From Massilia frigida (lineage in GTDB: Bacteria > Pseudomonadota > Gammaproteobacteria > Burkholderiales > Burkholderiaceae_D), in assembly GCF_011682175.1 (NCBI RefSeq), contig NZ_WHJG01000027.1:1-64000 (forward strand): a DNA stretch of 64,000 bases, given 5' to 3'. The first letter of the stretch is position 1. Each line of letters begins with the position of its first letter. Shown in pieces: positions 25,301 to 36,114 of the stretch. The notes under the pieces were generated by a model, which was not told the origin of the DNA, ran no database searches, and saw only the letters and a list, made by a program, of their open reading frames with translations. The position numbers and the translations under genes were made by a program.

Positions 25301-25687
25301 ATATTCCTCACTAGAAACGATGCTGAGGCGAGCCTGGCACGGACTTCTTTAGGCACAGCCCCGGATGGCCGATACCTTTCTTCTGCTGACCATTTACTGA
25401 CATTCGACCAGTGGGAGTTATATTTGGTTCGCACTTTTTCCTGGCAACCGGTCAGGTCGAGCAGTATTTCAAGATCGTGCGTGCGAAGTGATGTCAAGCC
25501 TTCGAACTCTTCGCGATTCGGGATACCCATTCCAACGCAAGTTGACGCAAATTCTTGCTTTCAGAATCAGTTCGACGGCATACCCGCTCAGGTAGGCTGC
25601 CCCGTCGAACTGTTGTGCGATCAGGAGAGCGGTGGCCTCGTGCAGACGCGTGCGAGAGAGCTTTTCGAGTTCAGCGATGGTGAGCAT
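25297..25687 (-). pseudogene. HEPN-domain protein gene with a frameshift
   Basis: Two overlapping frames together encode one HEPN-like protein. The first (25687-25469) gives ELEKLSRTRLHEATALLIA, then FDGAAYLSGYAVELILKARI and LRWNGYPE. The second continues as EEFEGLTSLRTHDLEILLDL and SNVSKWSAEERYRP, ending at 25297. Similar proteins have ...GYPE-REEF... in one frame, so one extra base near 25516 breaks the gene, or a +1 shift at the CCC-GAA-T stretch restores it. HEPN proteins are often ribonuclease toxins. No canonical R-X4-6-H motif was confirmed. The next gene overlaps its stop. Confidence 0.65.
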
Positions 25688-25765
25688 GATGGGTGGTCGG
25701 GAGGATAGGCTCCAACTAGTCTGACCGGGAAAAACGAACGCTTCCCTGCGCCTTCTCAATCGCGC

Positions 25766-26308
25766 TCAGCTCTGCGGTAAATCCTGCTCAGTACCGGCCG
25801 AACCCGCCAGTGCCTGCTCGCGGCAAATCCGGTCGACCGTTTTCAGCAGCACCGGCATGCGGTGCGGCCCGCGCATGGCAGCGATGTGTTCCTTGGCCTC
25901 TGCCAGCTCAAGCCCGATGCAGGTGATGAACAACGGCTTGATGCTATCGCCGCGCAGCAGTTTGTAGTCGTCGCCGATGCCGGCATACGCCGTTTTTGCC
26001 ACGCCGATGACCTTGGCCTTGCCGTCCAGCGCATCGTAAAGGTGCTTGCCCAAGCCCGCGTGTGAATGTCCGTCGAGGAACACGAAGCCGTCGATGACGA
26101 CGACCTCGGGAAGCTGGCCGAGTTCCCCCAGCAGGGCCAGGATGCACGGCAGCTCGCGCTTGTAGAATTCCCCCGGAACATACTCGCCGACGCCGGCCTG
26201 CTGTTTGCTGACCGTCGCCACTGGCGCCACGTCATCCCAGCGCGCGAACAGCAAGCCGGCGGCGTAGCCGCAATCGGCATCGTATTGCACGTCGACTGCT
26301 AATATCAT
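25766..26308 (-). CDS. Divergent endonuclease V homologue
   Basis: This 180-residue protein is shorter than typical Nfi (about 220). MILAVDVQYD holds the first catalytic Asp. VVVIDGFVFLDGHSHAGLG corresponds to the family's VDG-H block, and AKVIGVAKTAYAG to the strand with the IGVAK motif. Endonuclease V cuts near deoxyinosine in DNA or inosine in RNA. The start at 26308 follows AAGGAG; the frame is open to 26398 but crosses a palindrome. The C-terminal half carries RGPHRMPVLLKTVDRICREQ. Activity is inferred from family resemblance only. Confidence 0.7.
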   Translation of the reverse strand: MILAVDVQYDADCGYAAGLLFARWDDVAPVATVSKQQAGVGEYVPGEFYKRELPCILALLGELGQLPEVVVIDGFVFLDGHSHAGLGKHLYDALDGKAKVIGVAKTAYAGIGDDYKLLRGDSIKPLFITCIGLELAEAKEHIAAMRGPHRMPVLLKTVDRICREQALAGSAGTEQDLPQS

Positions 26309-26355
26309 CGGGCATTTCTCCTTGGGGACAACGAAGCCGGCCGTCAATATCGCTG

Positions 26356-26376
26356 AACCGGGGTCTGACCCCGGTT
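26356..26376. repeat. 21-bp palindrome with GGGGTCTGACCCC core
   Basis: The arms AACCGGGGTC and GACCCCGGTT are separated by one T. The first 15 bases equal the ends of the 172-bp unit at 43561-43732, so it may be a minimal or excised copy. It lies just upstream of the endonuclease V gene. Confidence 0.7.
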
Positions 26377-26433
26377 GAGTAACATGGACGGCCGGCATGG
26401 ATGCGAGCGTTGGCGCAGTGCCTGGGGCGGGTA

Positions 26434-27894
26434 TCAGCCTGCCAGTTTTTTCTTGAGCAGCTCGGTCAGCTCGGCCGGGTTGGCCTTGCCTTTCGATGCC
26501 TTCATGGCCTGGCCGATCAGCGCGTTGATGGCCGCTTCCTTGCCGGCACGGTATTGCTCGACCGATTTGGCGTTGGCTGCCAGCACGTCGTCGACAATTT
26601 TTTCCAGTGCGCCGCTGTCGGACATGGTCACCAGGTCTTTTTCCTTGATGACGACATCGGCGATGTTTTCATCGTTCGATTTGGCTTCCCACATACCCGC
26701 AAACACTTCCTTGGCGCTCTTGTTGGAAATCGTGCCGTCGGCGATGCGCTTGATCATCACGGCCAGTTGCGACGCTTCCACCGGCGAATCGGCGATGTCG
26801 ACGTTTTCGCGGTTCAGGGTCGAGGCCACGTCGCCCATCAGCCAGTTGGCCACGGTCTTGGCTTGCTCTTTGCCGGTCTTGGCGACCACGGCCTCGAAGT
26901 ACGCCGCCATCTCTTTCGACGAGGTCAGGAACAGGCTGTCGTATTCCGGCAAGCCGTAGTCGCCCGCGAAGCGCGCGCGCATGGCGGCCGGCAGTTCCGG
27001 CATGTCGGCCTTGACGCGCGCGATCCACTCGTCGGAAATGAGCAGTGGCGGCAAGTCCGGATCGGGGAAGTAGCGGTAATCCTGGGCGTCTTCCTTCAGG
27101 CGCATCACCGTGGTTTTCTTGGCTTCCGGATCCCACAGCACCGTCGCTTGCTGCACTTTGCCGCCATCTTCGATCAGCTCGATCTGGCGCCGTACTTCAT
27201 ACGCGATCGCTTCTTCCATGAAGCGGAAGGAGTTCAGGTTCTTGATCTCGCAGCGCGTGCCCAGTTCGGTCGTACCAAACGGCCGCACCGAGACGTTGAC
27301 GTCGCAGCGGAACGAGCCTTCCTGCATGTTGCCGTCGCACACACCCAGCCACACGACCAGGGTATGCAGCGCCTTGGCATATGCCACCGCTTCGGCCGCG
27401 CTGCGCATTTCCGGCTCCGAGACGATTTCCAGCAGCGGCGTGCCGGCGCGGTTCAGGTCGATGCCGGTCATGCCGGCGTAGTCTTCGTGCAGCGACTTGC
27501 CGGCGTCTTCTTCCAGGTGGGCGCGCGTCAGGTTGACGGTCTTGGTCTGGAACTGGCCATCTTTTTCAAAGCCGAAGGTGATCTTGCCGCCGATGACGAC
27601 CGGATCGGCGAACTGGCTGATCTGGTAACCCTTGGGCAAATCCGGGTAAAAGTAGTTCTTGCGTGCAAACACCGATTCCGCTGCCACCTTGGCGTCCACC
27701 GCCAGGCCGAAGCGGATCGCGCGTTCCACCGCGCCGCGGTTCATCACCGGCAGCACGCCCGGCAACGCCAGGTCGACCGGGCTGGCCTGGGTGTTCGGCT
27801 CGGCGCCGAACTGAATCGAACTGCCGCTGAAAATCTTGGAGTTGGTCGTGAGTTGCACGTGGTTCTCAAGACCGATGACGACTTCCCATTGCAT
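26434..27894 (-). CDS. gatB: Asp/Glu-tRNA amidotransferase subunit B
   Basis: This 486-residue subunit binds misacylated Glu-tRNA(Gln)/Asp-tRNA(Asn) and performs the kinase and transamidation step within GatCAB. It begins [15 protein letters not shown], the family signature. [15 protein letters not shown] and [13 protein letters not shown] are conserved, and the C-terminal YqeY-like helical domain (about 340-486) binds the tRNA elbow. The start at 27894 is the family start. It lies 51 bases behind gatA in the operon gatC-gatA-gatB. Confidence 0.96.
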   Translation of the reverse strand: MQWEVVIGLENHVQLTTNSKIFSGSSIQFGAEPNTQASPVDLALPGVLPVMNRGAVERAIRFGLAVDAKVAAESVFARKNYFYPDLPKGYQISQFADPVVIGGKITFGFEKDGQFQTKTVNLTRAHLEEDAGKSLHEDYAGMTGIDLNRAGTPLLEIVSEPEMRSAAEAVAYAKALHTLVVWLGVCDGNMQEGSFRCDVNVSVRPFGTTELGTRCEIKNLNSFRFMEEAIAYEVRRQIELIEDGGKVQQATVLWDPEAKKTTVMRLKEDAQDYRYFPDPDLPPLLISDEWIARVKADMPELPAAMRARFAGDYGLPEYDSLFLTSSKEMAAYFEAVVAKTGKEQAKTVANWLMGDVASTLNRENVDIADSPVEASQLAVMIKRIADGTISNKSAKEVFAGMWEAKSNDENIADVVIKEKDLVTMSDSGALEKIVDDVLAANAKSVEQYRAGKEAAINALIGQAMKASKGKANPAELTELLKKKLAG

Positions 27895-27945
27895 AGTGTT
27901 CTCTTTTCTTGTCAGGTTGCCGGTGCGCATGCGCACCCGGCGAAA

Positions 27946-29421
27946 TCAGATGCCGGCCGGCGCGCGGGTGTGCCAGTCGGTGGCCAACTGGTACTGGTGG
28001 GCAATATTGAGCAGCTTGGCTTCGGCAAAGTAATTGCCGATGATTTGCAGGCCCACCGGGCGCTTGCTGTTTTTCTCGCCCTGGCCGAAGCCGCACGGCA
28101 CCGACATGCCGGGCAAGCCGGCCAGGCTGGTCGACAGGGTAAAGATGTCGGCCAGGTAGTTGGCCACCGGGTCGTTGGTCTTGTCGCCCAGGTCCCAGGC
28201 GACGGTCGGCGCGACCGGGCCCATGATGACGTCGCAGGTCTTGCCCAGCGCGGCCTGGAAGTCGTCGGCGATCAGGCGCCGGATCTTCTGGGCTTGCAGG
28301 TAGTAGGCGTCATAGTAGCCGTGGCACAGCACATAGGTGCCGACCAGGATGCGGCGCTGCACTTCCGGGCCGAAGCCTTCGGCGCGCGACTTGCGGTACA
28401 TCTCTTCCAGGTCCTTGTACTCGCTGGCGCGGTGGCCGTAGCGCACGCCATCGAAGCGCGACAGGTTGGACGAGGCTTCGGCCGGGGCGATGATGTAGTA
28501 AACCGGGATCGACAGTGCCGTCTTCGGCAGCGAAATGTCAACCAGGGTCGCGCCCAGTTTCACAAATTCGTCGAGCGCGGCGCGTACCGCCTGTTCGACG
28601 TCGGCCGCCAGGCCTTCGCCGAAGTATTCTTTTGGCAAACCGATGCGCAAGCCCTTGAGGGGCGCGTTCAGGTCGCGCGTGAAGTCTTCGCGCACATTGC
28701 CCTGTTCGGCGCTCAGGCTGGTCGAGTCGCGCGGGTCGAAGCCGACCATCTCGTTCAGTAACATGGCGCAGTCTTCGGCGCTCTGGGCGATCGGGCCGCC
28801 CTGGTCGAGCGAGGAGGCGAAGGCGATCATGCCGAAGCGCGATACGCGGCCATAGGTCGGCTTGATGCCGGTGACGCCGCAAAACGCGGCCGGCTGGCGG
28901 ATCGAGCCGCCGGTATCGGTGGCGGTGGCGGCCGGCGCCAGGCGCGCCGCAATCGCCGCGGCCGAGCCGCCCGAGGAGCCGCCCGGCACGGCCAGGGTGT
29001 CCCACGGATTCTTGACGGCGCCGAAGGCCGAGTTTTCGTTCGACGAGCCCATCGCGAATTCGTCGCAATTGAGCTTGCCCAGGGTGACCATGCCGGCGTG
29101 CCTGAATTTGTCGACCACGGTGGCATCGAACGGACTGGTGTAGTTGCCCAGCATCCTGGAGCCGGCGGTCGAGCGCCAGCCCTTGGTGACGAAAATATCC
29201 TTGTGCGCGATCGGAATGCCGGCCAGCGGACCGGCATTGCCGGACGCGAGAAGCAGATCGGCAGCTTTGGCTTGTTCAAGCGACAAGGCTTCGTCGACTT
29301 GCAGGAAGGCGTTCAGGTCGCTCGCCTTGGCGCGTTGCAGGAAGTGGGTGGTCAGCTCGGTGGCTGAAACCTGTTTCGCGTGCAGGAGCGCGGACAGCTG
29401 TTGAAGGGTGTTTGTATGCAT
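27946..29421 (-). CDS. gatA: Asp/Glu-tRNA amidotransferase subunit A
   Basis: This 491-residue amidase releases ammonia from glutamine for GatB. The Ser-cisSer-Lys triad fits Lys74 (IAHKDIF), Ser149 (GGSSGGS) and Ser173 (DTGGSIR), with the same spacing as characterised GatA. The amidase signature continues as [16 protein letters not shown]. The presence of GatCAB implies indirect synthesis of Gln-tRNA or Asn-tRNA; glnS or asnS genes are not in the window. Confidence 0.96.
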   Translation of the reverse strand: MHTNTLQQLSALLHAKQVSATELTTHFLQRAKASDLNAFLQVDEALSLEQAKAADLLLASGNAGPLAGIPIAHKDIFVTKGWRSTAGSRMLGNYTSPFDATVVDKFRHAGMVTLGKLNCDEFAMGSSNENSAFGAVKNPWDTLAVPGGSSGGSAAAIAARLAPAATATDTGGSIRQPAAFCGVTGIKPTYGRVSRFGMIAFASSLDQGGPIAQSAEDCAMLLNEMVGFDPRDSTSLSAEQGNVREDFTRDLNAPLKGLRIGLPKEYFGEGLAADVEQAVRAALDEFVKLGATLVDISLPKTALSIPVYYIIAPAEASSNLSRFDGVRYGHRASEYKDLEEMYRKSRAEGFGPEVQRRILVGTYVLCHGYYDAYYLQAQKIRRLIADDFQAALGKTCDVIMGPVAPTVAWDLGDKTNDPVANYLADIFTLSTSLAGLPGMSVPCGFGQGEKNSKRPVGLQIIGNYFAEAKLLNIAHQYQLATDWHTRAPAGI

Positions 29422-29509
29422 GGCGGGTGCTCGGCTGACGTAATTGCTCGGTTTGCTCGGTAAACGGTGGCGCGCTCGGCGCCGCCCGGACGAAGAGGGT
29501 GGGCGACCG

Positions 29510-29812
29510 TTATTCGATCACTTGCGGCACCAGATACAGGCCGTCCTGGGTCTTCGGCGCCGGTGCCTGGTAGGCTTCACGGGCGTTTTCCTCGGTCACG
29601 ACATCGTCGCGCAGGCGCAGCGGCAGCTTGCCCAGGATGGCGGCCAGCGGGTGCGACAGCGGCTCCACGCCGCGCGTGTCGACGTCCTTCATCTGCTCGG
29701 CCAGGGCGAAAATGCCGTTCAATTCCACCAGGGCGGTCGCGGCGTGGGCCTCGTCCATCTCGAGCTGGGCCAGTTTGGCGATACGTACAACTTCTGAAAG
29801 TGTCAGGGACAT
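29510..29812 (-). CDS. gatC: Asp/Glu-tRNA amidotransferase subunit C
   Basis: This 100-residue belt subunit stabilises GatA-Gat[21 protein letters not shown] is the N-terminal helix pair, and [13 protein letters not shown] and [20 protein letters not shown] are the conserved contacts. The start at 29812 is the family start; the longer frame runs into the intergenic region shared with mreB. It is first in the gatCAB operon. Confidence 0.92.
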   Translation of the reverse strand: MSLTLSEVVRIAKLAQLEMDEAHAATALVELNGIFALAEQMKDVDTRGVEPLSHPLAAILGKLPLRLRDDVVTEENAREAYQAPAPKTQDGLYLVPQVIE

Positions 29813-31183
<1,371 letters not shown>

Positions 31184-31375
31184 GCCCGGGCGCGCCGCCC
31201 AGGCGAGCCGCGTGTGCGCGCTTGCACTGCCGGCGCGGCCGGCGTACCGTTCAGATCTTCGGCTTGCAATGCGTTGTACAACCAGGGACAGACCCGGTCG
31301 GACAATGCATGCAAGCCGCAGGTCTGACCCCCGTGCCGCAGCGGGACAGGCTCTTAGCACCGATTATTGGATTTC

Positions 31376-32476
31376 ATGGAATACAGTCCTCCGCCACTCT
31401 TCAAGCAAGGCGCCCCTGCCCGGGTCAAGGTGACGGTGTTCGCGTTTATTTCGATCGTGCTGCTGATGGTCGATGCCCGCATCCAAGCGCTGGCAACGAT
31501 GCGCCAGGTGGCCGGCACCATCCTCTATCCGCTGCAAAAGGCGGCCCTGATGCCGCGCGACGCGCTGGCCGAGATGGGCAGCTATTTCTCTTCCATTTCC
31601 TCGCTCAAGCAGGAAGTGCGCGACCTCAAGATCGCCCAGGTCGCCGTCGCCGAAAAACTCCAGCAAGCCCAGCTCCAGAGCGCCGAAAACGCCCAGTTGC
31701 GCAAACTGATGGGCGCGCGCGAGCATGTGCCGGTCAAGACCATGCTCAGCGAGATCCTGTACGACGCGCGCGACAGTTCCACCCGCAAGATCGTGCTCGA
31801 CCGCGGCACCCGGCAAGGCGTGGCGCTCGGCCAGCCGGTGATCGATAACGCCGGCGTGGTCGGCCAGGTCACGCGCGTATTCCCGTTCACCGCCGAAGTG
31901 ACGCTGCTGACCGACCGCGAACAGGCCATTCCCGTGCAGGTGCTGAGAAATGGCTTGCGCAGCGTGGCCTATGGGCGCGGCCAGTCCGGCACCCTCGACC
32001 TGCGCTTCGTGGCGCCGAACGCCGACATCCAGGTCGGCGACGTGCTGATCACCTCGGGCCTGGACGGGGTTTACCCGGCCGGGCTGGCCGTGGCCAAGGT
32101 CACCAAGGTCGAGAACAGCGCCGCCGGCGCCTTTGGCGGCGTGGTGTGCCAGCCGCTGGCCGGCATCGACCGCAACCGCCATGTGCTGATCCTGACCACG
32201 CTGCCGCAAGTACCGGCCCGCCCGCCTGAAGAGCCGCCGGTGCCGTCCAAGAAGCACCTTCCCAAGATGACACCGATCAAAGAGGGGGCTGTCCCGATTG
32301 CCGCCGACGCGCCGAAAGTGCCGGCGCCGGTGGCGCCGGCCGCCAAGACGCCGGCCACGCCGGCCCGCGCGCCGGCACCGGCGCTTCCCGCGCCAGCCGG
32401 CGCGGCGCGCCCGGTGAGCGCCGCGGCCGTGCCGGCACCGGCCGCACCCGCGCCCGCACCCAAGGAAGACCGATGA
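31376..32476 (+). CDS. mreC: Rod-shape-determining protein MreC
   Basis: This 366-residue protein has one N-terminal membrane helix (about 20-36), a periplasmic coiled coil (about 60-112) and the beta-barrel domain (about 115-272) with DRGTRQGVALGQPVIDNAGVV and DVLITSGLDGVYPAGLAVAK. A long Ala/Pro tail (about 278-366) exceeds typical MreC. It links MreB to MreD and PBP2 and activates the latter. The start at 31376 matches MEYSPPPLFKQG. Between mreB and mreC (31262-31345) lie degenerate GGTCTGACC-type repeats. Confidence 0.93.
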   Translation: MEYSPPPLFKQGAPARVKVTVFAFISIVLLMVDARIQALATMRQVAGTILYPLQKAALMPRDALAEMGSYFSSISSLKQEVRDLKIAQVAVAEKLQQAQLQSAENAQLRKLMGAREHVPVKTMLSEILYDARDSSTRKIVLDRGTRQGVALGQPVIDNAGVVGQVTRVFPFTAEVTLLTDREQAIPVQVLRNGLRSVAYGRGQSGTLDLRFVAPNADIQVGDVLITSGLDGVYPAGLAVAKVTKVENSAAGAFGGVVCQPLAGIDRNRHVLILTTLPQVPARPPEEPPVPSKKHLPKMTPIKEGAVPIAADAPKVPAPVAPAAKTPATPARAPAPALPAPAGAARPVSAAAVPAPAAPAPAPKEDR

Positions 32477-32985
32477 ACCGCCCGCACTACATCCTGCTGC
32501 CCGTCAGTCCGCTGTTCATTACCTTCAGCCTGACCTGCGCCTTCATGCTCAATCTGCTGCCCTGGGGGCACTGGATCGGCGCGCCCGACTTCGTGGCGCT
32601 GTTCCTGGTCTTCTGGGGCATCCACCAGCCGCGCAAGGTCGGCATCGGCGTCGCCTTTTTCATGGGCCTGCTGATGGACGTGCACGACGCGACCCTGCTC
32701 GGCGAGAACGCGCTGGCCTATACGCTGCTATCCTACCTGGCCATCATGATTCACCGGCGCGTGCTGTGGTTTCCGGTGCTGACCCAGGCGCTGCACGTGT
32801 TTCCGCTGCTGCTCGCCACCCAGGCCATCCAGGTCATCGTGCGCGTGGTCGTCTCGGGCAAATTCCCCGGCTGGATGTACTTCATCGAGAGCGTGGTGGG
32901 CATCGCACTGTGGCCCGTGATTACCTGGATGCTGCTCGCGCCGCAGCGGCGCGCCGTCGACCGCGACCATACGCGCCCGATCTGA
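32473..32985 (+). CDS. mreD: Rod-shape-determining protein MreD
   Basis: This 170-residue inner-membrane protein has five hydrophobic segments, including PLFITFSLTCAFMLNLLPWG and VALFLVFWGIHQPRKVGIGV, and the family block FFMGLLMDVHDATLLGENAL. It partners MreC in the elongasome. Its ATG overlaps the mreC stop by ATGA, which indicates coupled translation. Confidence 0.93.
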   Translation: MNRPHYILLPVSPLFITFSLTCAFMLNLLPWGHWIGAPDFVALFLVFWGIHQPRKVGIGVAFFMGLLMDVHDATLLGENALAYTLLSYLAIMIHRRVLWFPVLTQALHVFPLLLATQAIQVIVRVVVSGKFPGWMYFIESVVGIALWPVITWMLLAPQRRAVDRDHTRPI

Positions 32986-33000
32986 TGGTGCGGCTGCGTC

Positions 33001-34983
33001 ATGACTGAAATAACCAATAACGACCGCGAAATCCACCTGTTTCGCCTGCGCGTGGCGGCGCTGATCGCGCTCGTCTTCGTCTGCTTCGGCGCGCTGGCGG
33101 CGCGTCTGGTGTACCTGCAGGTGGTCAAGCACGACGATTTTGCGGCGCTGGCCGAAGACAACCGCATCGCCATCGTGCCGATCGTGCCCAACCGCGGCCT
33201 GATCGTCGACCGCAAGGGCGTAGTCCTGGCGCGCAACTACTCTGCCTACACGCTCGAAATCACCCAATCCAAGCTGCGCGCAACGCTCGATTCGGTGATC
33301 GACGAGTTGTCGACGCTGATCGAGATCGAGCCCAAGGACCGCAAGCGCTTCAAGACCCTGCTGGCCGAGTCGAAAAATTTCGAGAGCGTGCCGCTGCGCA
33401 CCCGCCTGACCGACGACGAAGTGGCGCGCTTCGCCGCCCAGCGCTTCCGTTTTCCCGGGGTCGAGGTGCAGGCGCGCCTGTTCCGCCAGTACCCGCTGGG
33501 TGAAACCGCCTCGCACGTGATCGGCTATATCGGCCGCATCAACCAGAAGGAAGCCAAGGAGCTCGAAGAGCGGCCCGACAAGGCGAACTACAACGGCACC
33601 GACCATATCGGCAAGGAAGGGCTGGAAAAGAGCTACGAAGCGCAGCTGCACGGGCGCACCGGCTACCAGAAGATCATCCGCACCGCCAGCGGGCGCGCGG
33701 TCAGCATCCTGTCGCGCACGGAAGCGACCGCCGGCAGCAACCTGATTCTGTCGATCGACATCGAACTGCAAAAGATCATCGAGGAAGCCTTCGGCGAGTA
33801 CCGCGGCGCGCTGGTCGCCATCGAACCGGAGACGGGCGACATCCTGGCCTACGTGTCGCGTCCCGGGTTCGATCCGAACCTGTTCGTCGACGGCATCGAC
33901 ACCCAGAGCTGGAACGAACTCAATACCTCGCTCGACCGCCCGCTGATGAACCGCCCGCTGCAGGGCACCTATCCGCCCGGATCGACCTTCAAGCCGTTCA
34001 TGGCGCTGGCCGCGCTGGAACTGGGCAAGCGCACGCAGAACCACACGATTTCCGACGCCGGCTATTTCACCCTGGGCGGCCACACCTGGAAGGATGACAA
34101 GGTGGGCGGGCACGGCATGGTCAGCCTGACCGATTCGATCATCGTCTCGTGCAATACCTACTATTACCAGCTCGGCAACGATCTCGGCATCGATGCGATC
34201 CACGACTTCATGAAACCGTTCGGTTTCGGCCAGAAGACCGGGATCGACCTGGAGAACGAAAAAATTGGCGTGCTGCCGTCGAAAGACTGGAAGCGGGCGC
34301 GCTTCGCCAAAAACAAATTGATGCAGACCTGGGTCGGCGGCGACACCGTCAATATCGCCATCGGGCAGGGCTTCAACAGCTTCACCATCCTGCAGCTATC
34401 GCACGCAGTGGCCAACCTGGCCAACAACGGCGTGGTCATGAAGCCGCACCTGGTCAAGATTGTCGAAGACAGCAGCACGCGCGCGCGCGCCCTGACGGTG
34501 CCGAAGGAAAGCGCGCGCATCCGGCTAAGCCAGGGCAACATCGATTTCATCAAGCGCGCCATGGTCGGGGTGTCCGAGCGCGGCACCGGCAAGACCGCGT
34601 TTGCGAACGCCGGCTACATCGCCGCCGGCAAGACCGGCACCTCGCAAGCGGTCGGCCTGCGCCGCGGCGAAAAATACAACGCCAAGAACGTCAACGAGCG
34701 CCTGCGCGACAACTCGCTGTACATCACCTTCGCGCCGGCCGACAAGCCGCGCATCGCGCTGGCCCTGATCGTCGAAAACGCCGGCTTCGGCGGCGCTGTG
34801 GCGGCGCCGATCGCGCGCAAGGCGCTCGACTACTACCTGCTGGGCAAGCGCCCGGCGGGCAAGGATGGCACCAAGGTGCCCAAGGAAGACGTGGAACTGC
34901 TGCCGCTGGAAGAACTGAAGACCGATTCGGCCACCGAAATGCCATACAAGCCGGGCGCCGAAACGCCGGCACCGAAGGAGTGA
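33001..34983 (+). CDS. mrdA: Penicillin-binding protein 2
   Basis: This 660-residue transpeptidase crosslinks peptidoglycan for lateral growth. One membrane helix lies near 20-40, followed by the PBP dimerisation region (VPIVPNRGLIVDRKG). The catalytic motifs are STFK (Ser328), SCN (Ser383) and KTG (Lys544). The C-terminal tail (about 625-660) is rich in Pro, Glu and Lys. It lies 15 bases behind mreD and 5 bases before rodA, within the shape operon. Confidence 0.96.
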   Translation: MTEITNNDREIHLFRLRVAALIALVFVCFGALAARLVYLQVVKHDDFAALAEDNRIAIVPIVPNRGLIVDRKGVVLARNYSAYTLEITQSKLRATLDSVIDELSTLIEIEPKDRKRFKTLLAESKNFESVPLRTRLTDDEVARFAAQRFRFPGVEVQARLFRQYPLGETASHVIGYIGRINQKEAKELEERPDKANYNGTDHIGKEGLEKSYEAQLHGRTGYQKIIRTASGRAVSILSRTEATAGSNLILSIDIELQKIIEEAFGEYRGALVAIEPETGDILAYVSRPGFDPNLFVDGIDTQSWNELNTSLDRPLMNRPLQGTYPPGSTFKPFMALAALELGKRTQNHTISDAGYFTLGGHTWKDDKVGGHGMVSLTDSIIVSCNTYYYQLGNDLGIDAIHDFMKPFGFGQKTGIDLENEKIGVLPSKDWKRARFAKNKLMQTWVGGDTVNIAIGQGFNSFTILQLSHAVANLANNGVVMKPHLVKIVEDSSTRARALTVPKESARIRLSQGNIDFIKRAMVGVSERGTGKTAFANAGYIAAGKTGTSQAVGLRRGEKYNAKNVNERLRDNSLYITFAPADKPRIALALIVENAGFGGAVAAPIARKALDYYLLGKRPAGKDGTKVPKEDVELLPLEELKTDSATEMPYKPGAETPAPKE

Positions 34984-34988
34984 CGGCC

Positions 34989-36101
34989 ATGCGCATCAAC
35001 GAACGGCGCTCGCTGTGGCGGCGCGTCAAGCCTTACCTGCTGGTGTTCGACGCGCCGCTGGCCATGGTCATCTTCCTGCTGCTCGGTACCAGCCTGGTGA
35101 CGATGTACTCGGCCGGCGCCGACTTCCCCGGCCGCGTTGAAGGCCAGCTGCGCAACATGATGATCGCCTTCCTGGTCATGTGGCTGGCGGCCCAGGTGCC
35201 GCCGCAAACGCTGATGCGGCTCGCCGTGCCGATCTACACGGTCGGCGTGACCTTGCTGGTGGCGGTGTTCATGTTTGGCGTGATCAAGAAAGGCGCGCGC
35301 CGCTGGCTGCACATCGGCTTCGACATCCAGCCGTCCGAGATCATGAAAATCGCCATGCCGCTGATGCTGGCCTGGTACTTCCACCAGAAGGCCGGGTTGG
35401 TGCGCTGGCATTCCTTCCTCATCGCCACCGTGCTGCTGGCGGTGCCGGTGGGCCTGATCCAGCTGCAGCCCGACCTGGGCACCTCGCTGCTGGTGCTGGC
35501 CTCCGGCTTTTATGTGATCTTCCTGGCCGGGCTGTCGTGGAAGGCGCTGCTTGGCCTGTTCGTGGCCGGCGCCGGCAGCCTGCCGGTGGCCTGGTCGCTG
35601 ATGCACGACTACCAGCGCGAACGGGTGCTCACCCTGATCGATCCGAACGCCGACCCGCTGGGCAAGGGCTTCCACATCATCCAGTCGACCATCGCGATCG
35701 GCTCGGGCGGGATCAGCGGCAAGGGCTGGATGAAGGGCACCCAGGCCCACCTCGAATTCATCCCCGAGCGCACCACCGACTTCATTTTCTCGGTCTTTTC
35801 GGAGGAATTCGGGCTGATGGGCTTTCTCGGCCTGCTGCTCCTGTACCTGCTGCTGATCGGGCGCGGCCTGATGATCGCCGCCAATGCGCCGACCCTGTTC
35901 ACGCGCCTGCTGGCCGGCGCGATCACGATGATCTTCTTTACCTACGCCTTTGTGAACATGAGCATGGTCAGCGGCATCCTGCCGGTGGTGGGCGTGCCGC
36001 TGCCGTTCATGAGCTATGGCGGGACCGCTTTTGTGACCCTCGGACTCGGGGCAGGTATACTCATGAGTATCCAGCGGCACCGCAAGCTGGTGCAAACCTG
36101 A
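34989..36101 (+). CDS. rodA: Rod-shape glycosyltransferase RodA
   Basis: This 370-residue SEDS-family polymerase extends glycan strands together with PBP2. About ten membrane segments are visible. The conserved blocks are GARRWLHIGFDIQPSEIMKI, QPDLGTSLLVLASG, FIPERTTDFIFSVFSEEFG and VVGVPLPFMSYGGTA. The ATG at 34989 lies just behind the mrdA stop. In the literature the gene is also called mrdB. Confidence 0.96.
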   Translation: MRINERRSLWRRVKPYLLVFDAPLAMVIFLLLGTSLVTMYSAGADFPGRVEGQLRNMMIAFLVMWLAAQVPPQTLMRLAVPIYTVGVTLLVAVFMFGVIKKGARRWLHIGFDIQPSEIMKIAMPLMLAWYFHQKAGLVRWHSFLIATVLLAVPVGLIQLQPDLGTSLLVLASGFYVIFLAGLSWKALLGLFVAGAGSLPVAWSLMHDYQRERVLTLIDPNADPLGKGFHIIQSTIAIGSGGISGKGWMKGTQAHLEFIPERTTDFIFSVFSEEFGLMGFLGLLLLYLLLIGRGLMIAANAPTLFTRLLAGAITMIFFTYAFVNMSMVSGILPVVGVPLPFMSYGGTAFVTLGLGAGILMSIQRHRKLVQT

Positions 36102-36114
36102 TCCCGGAGACACG

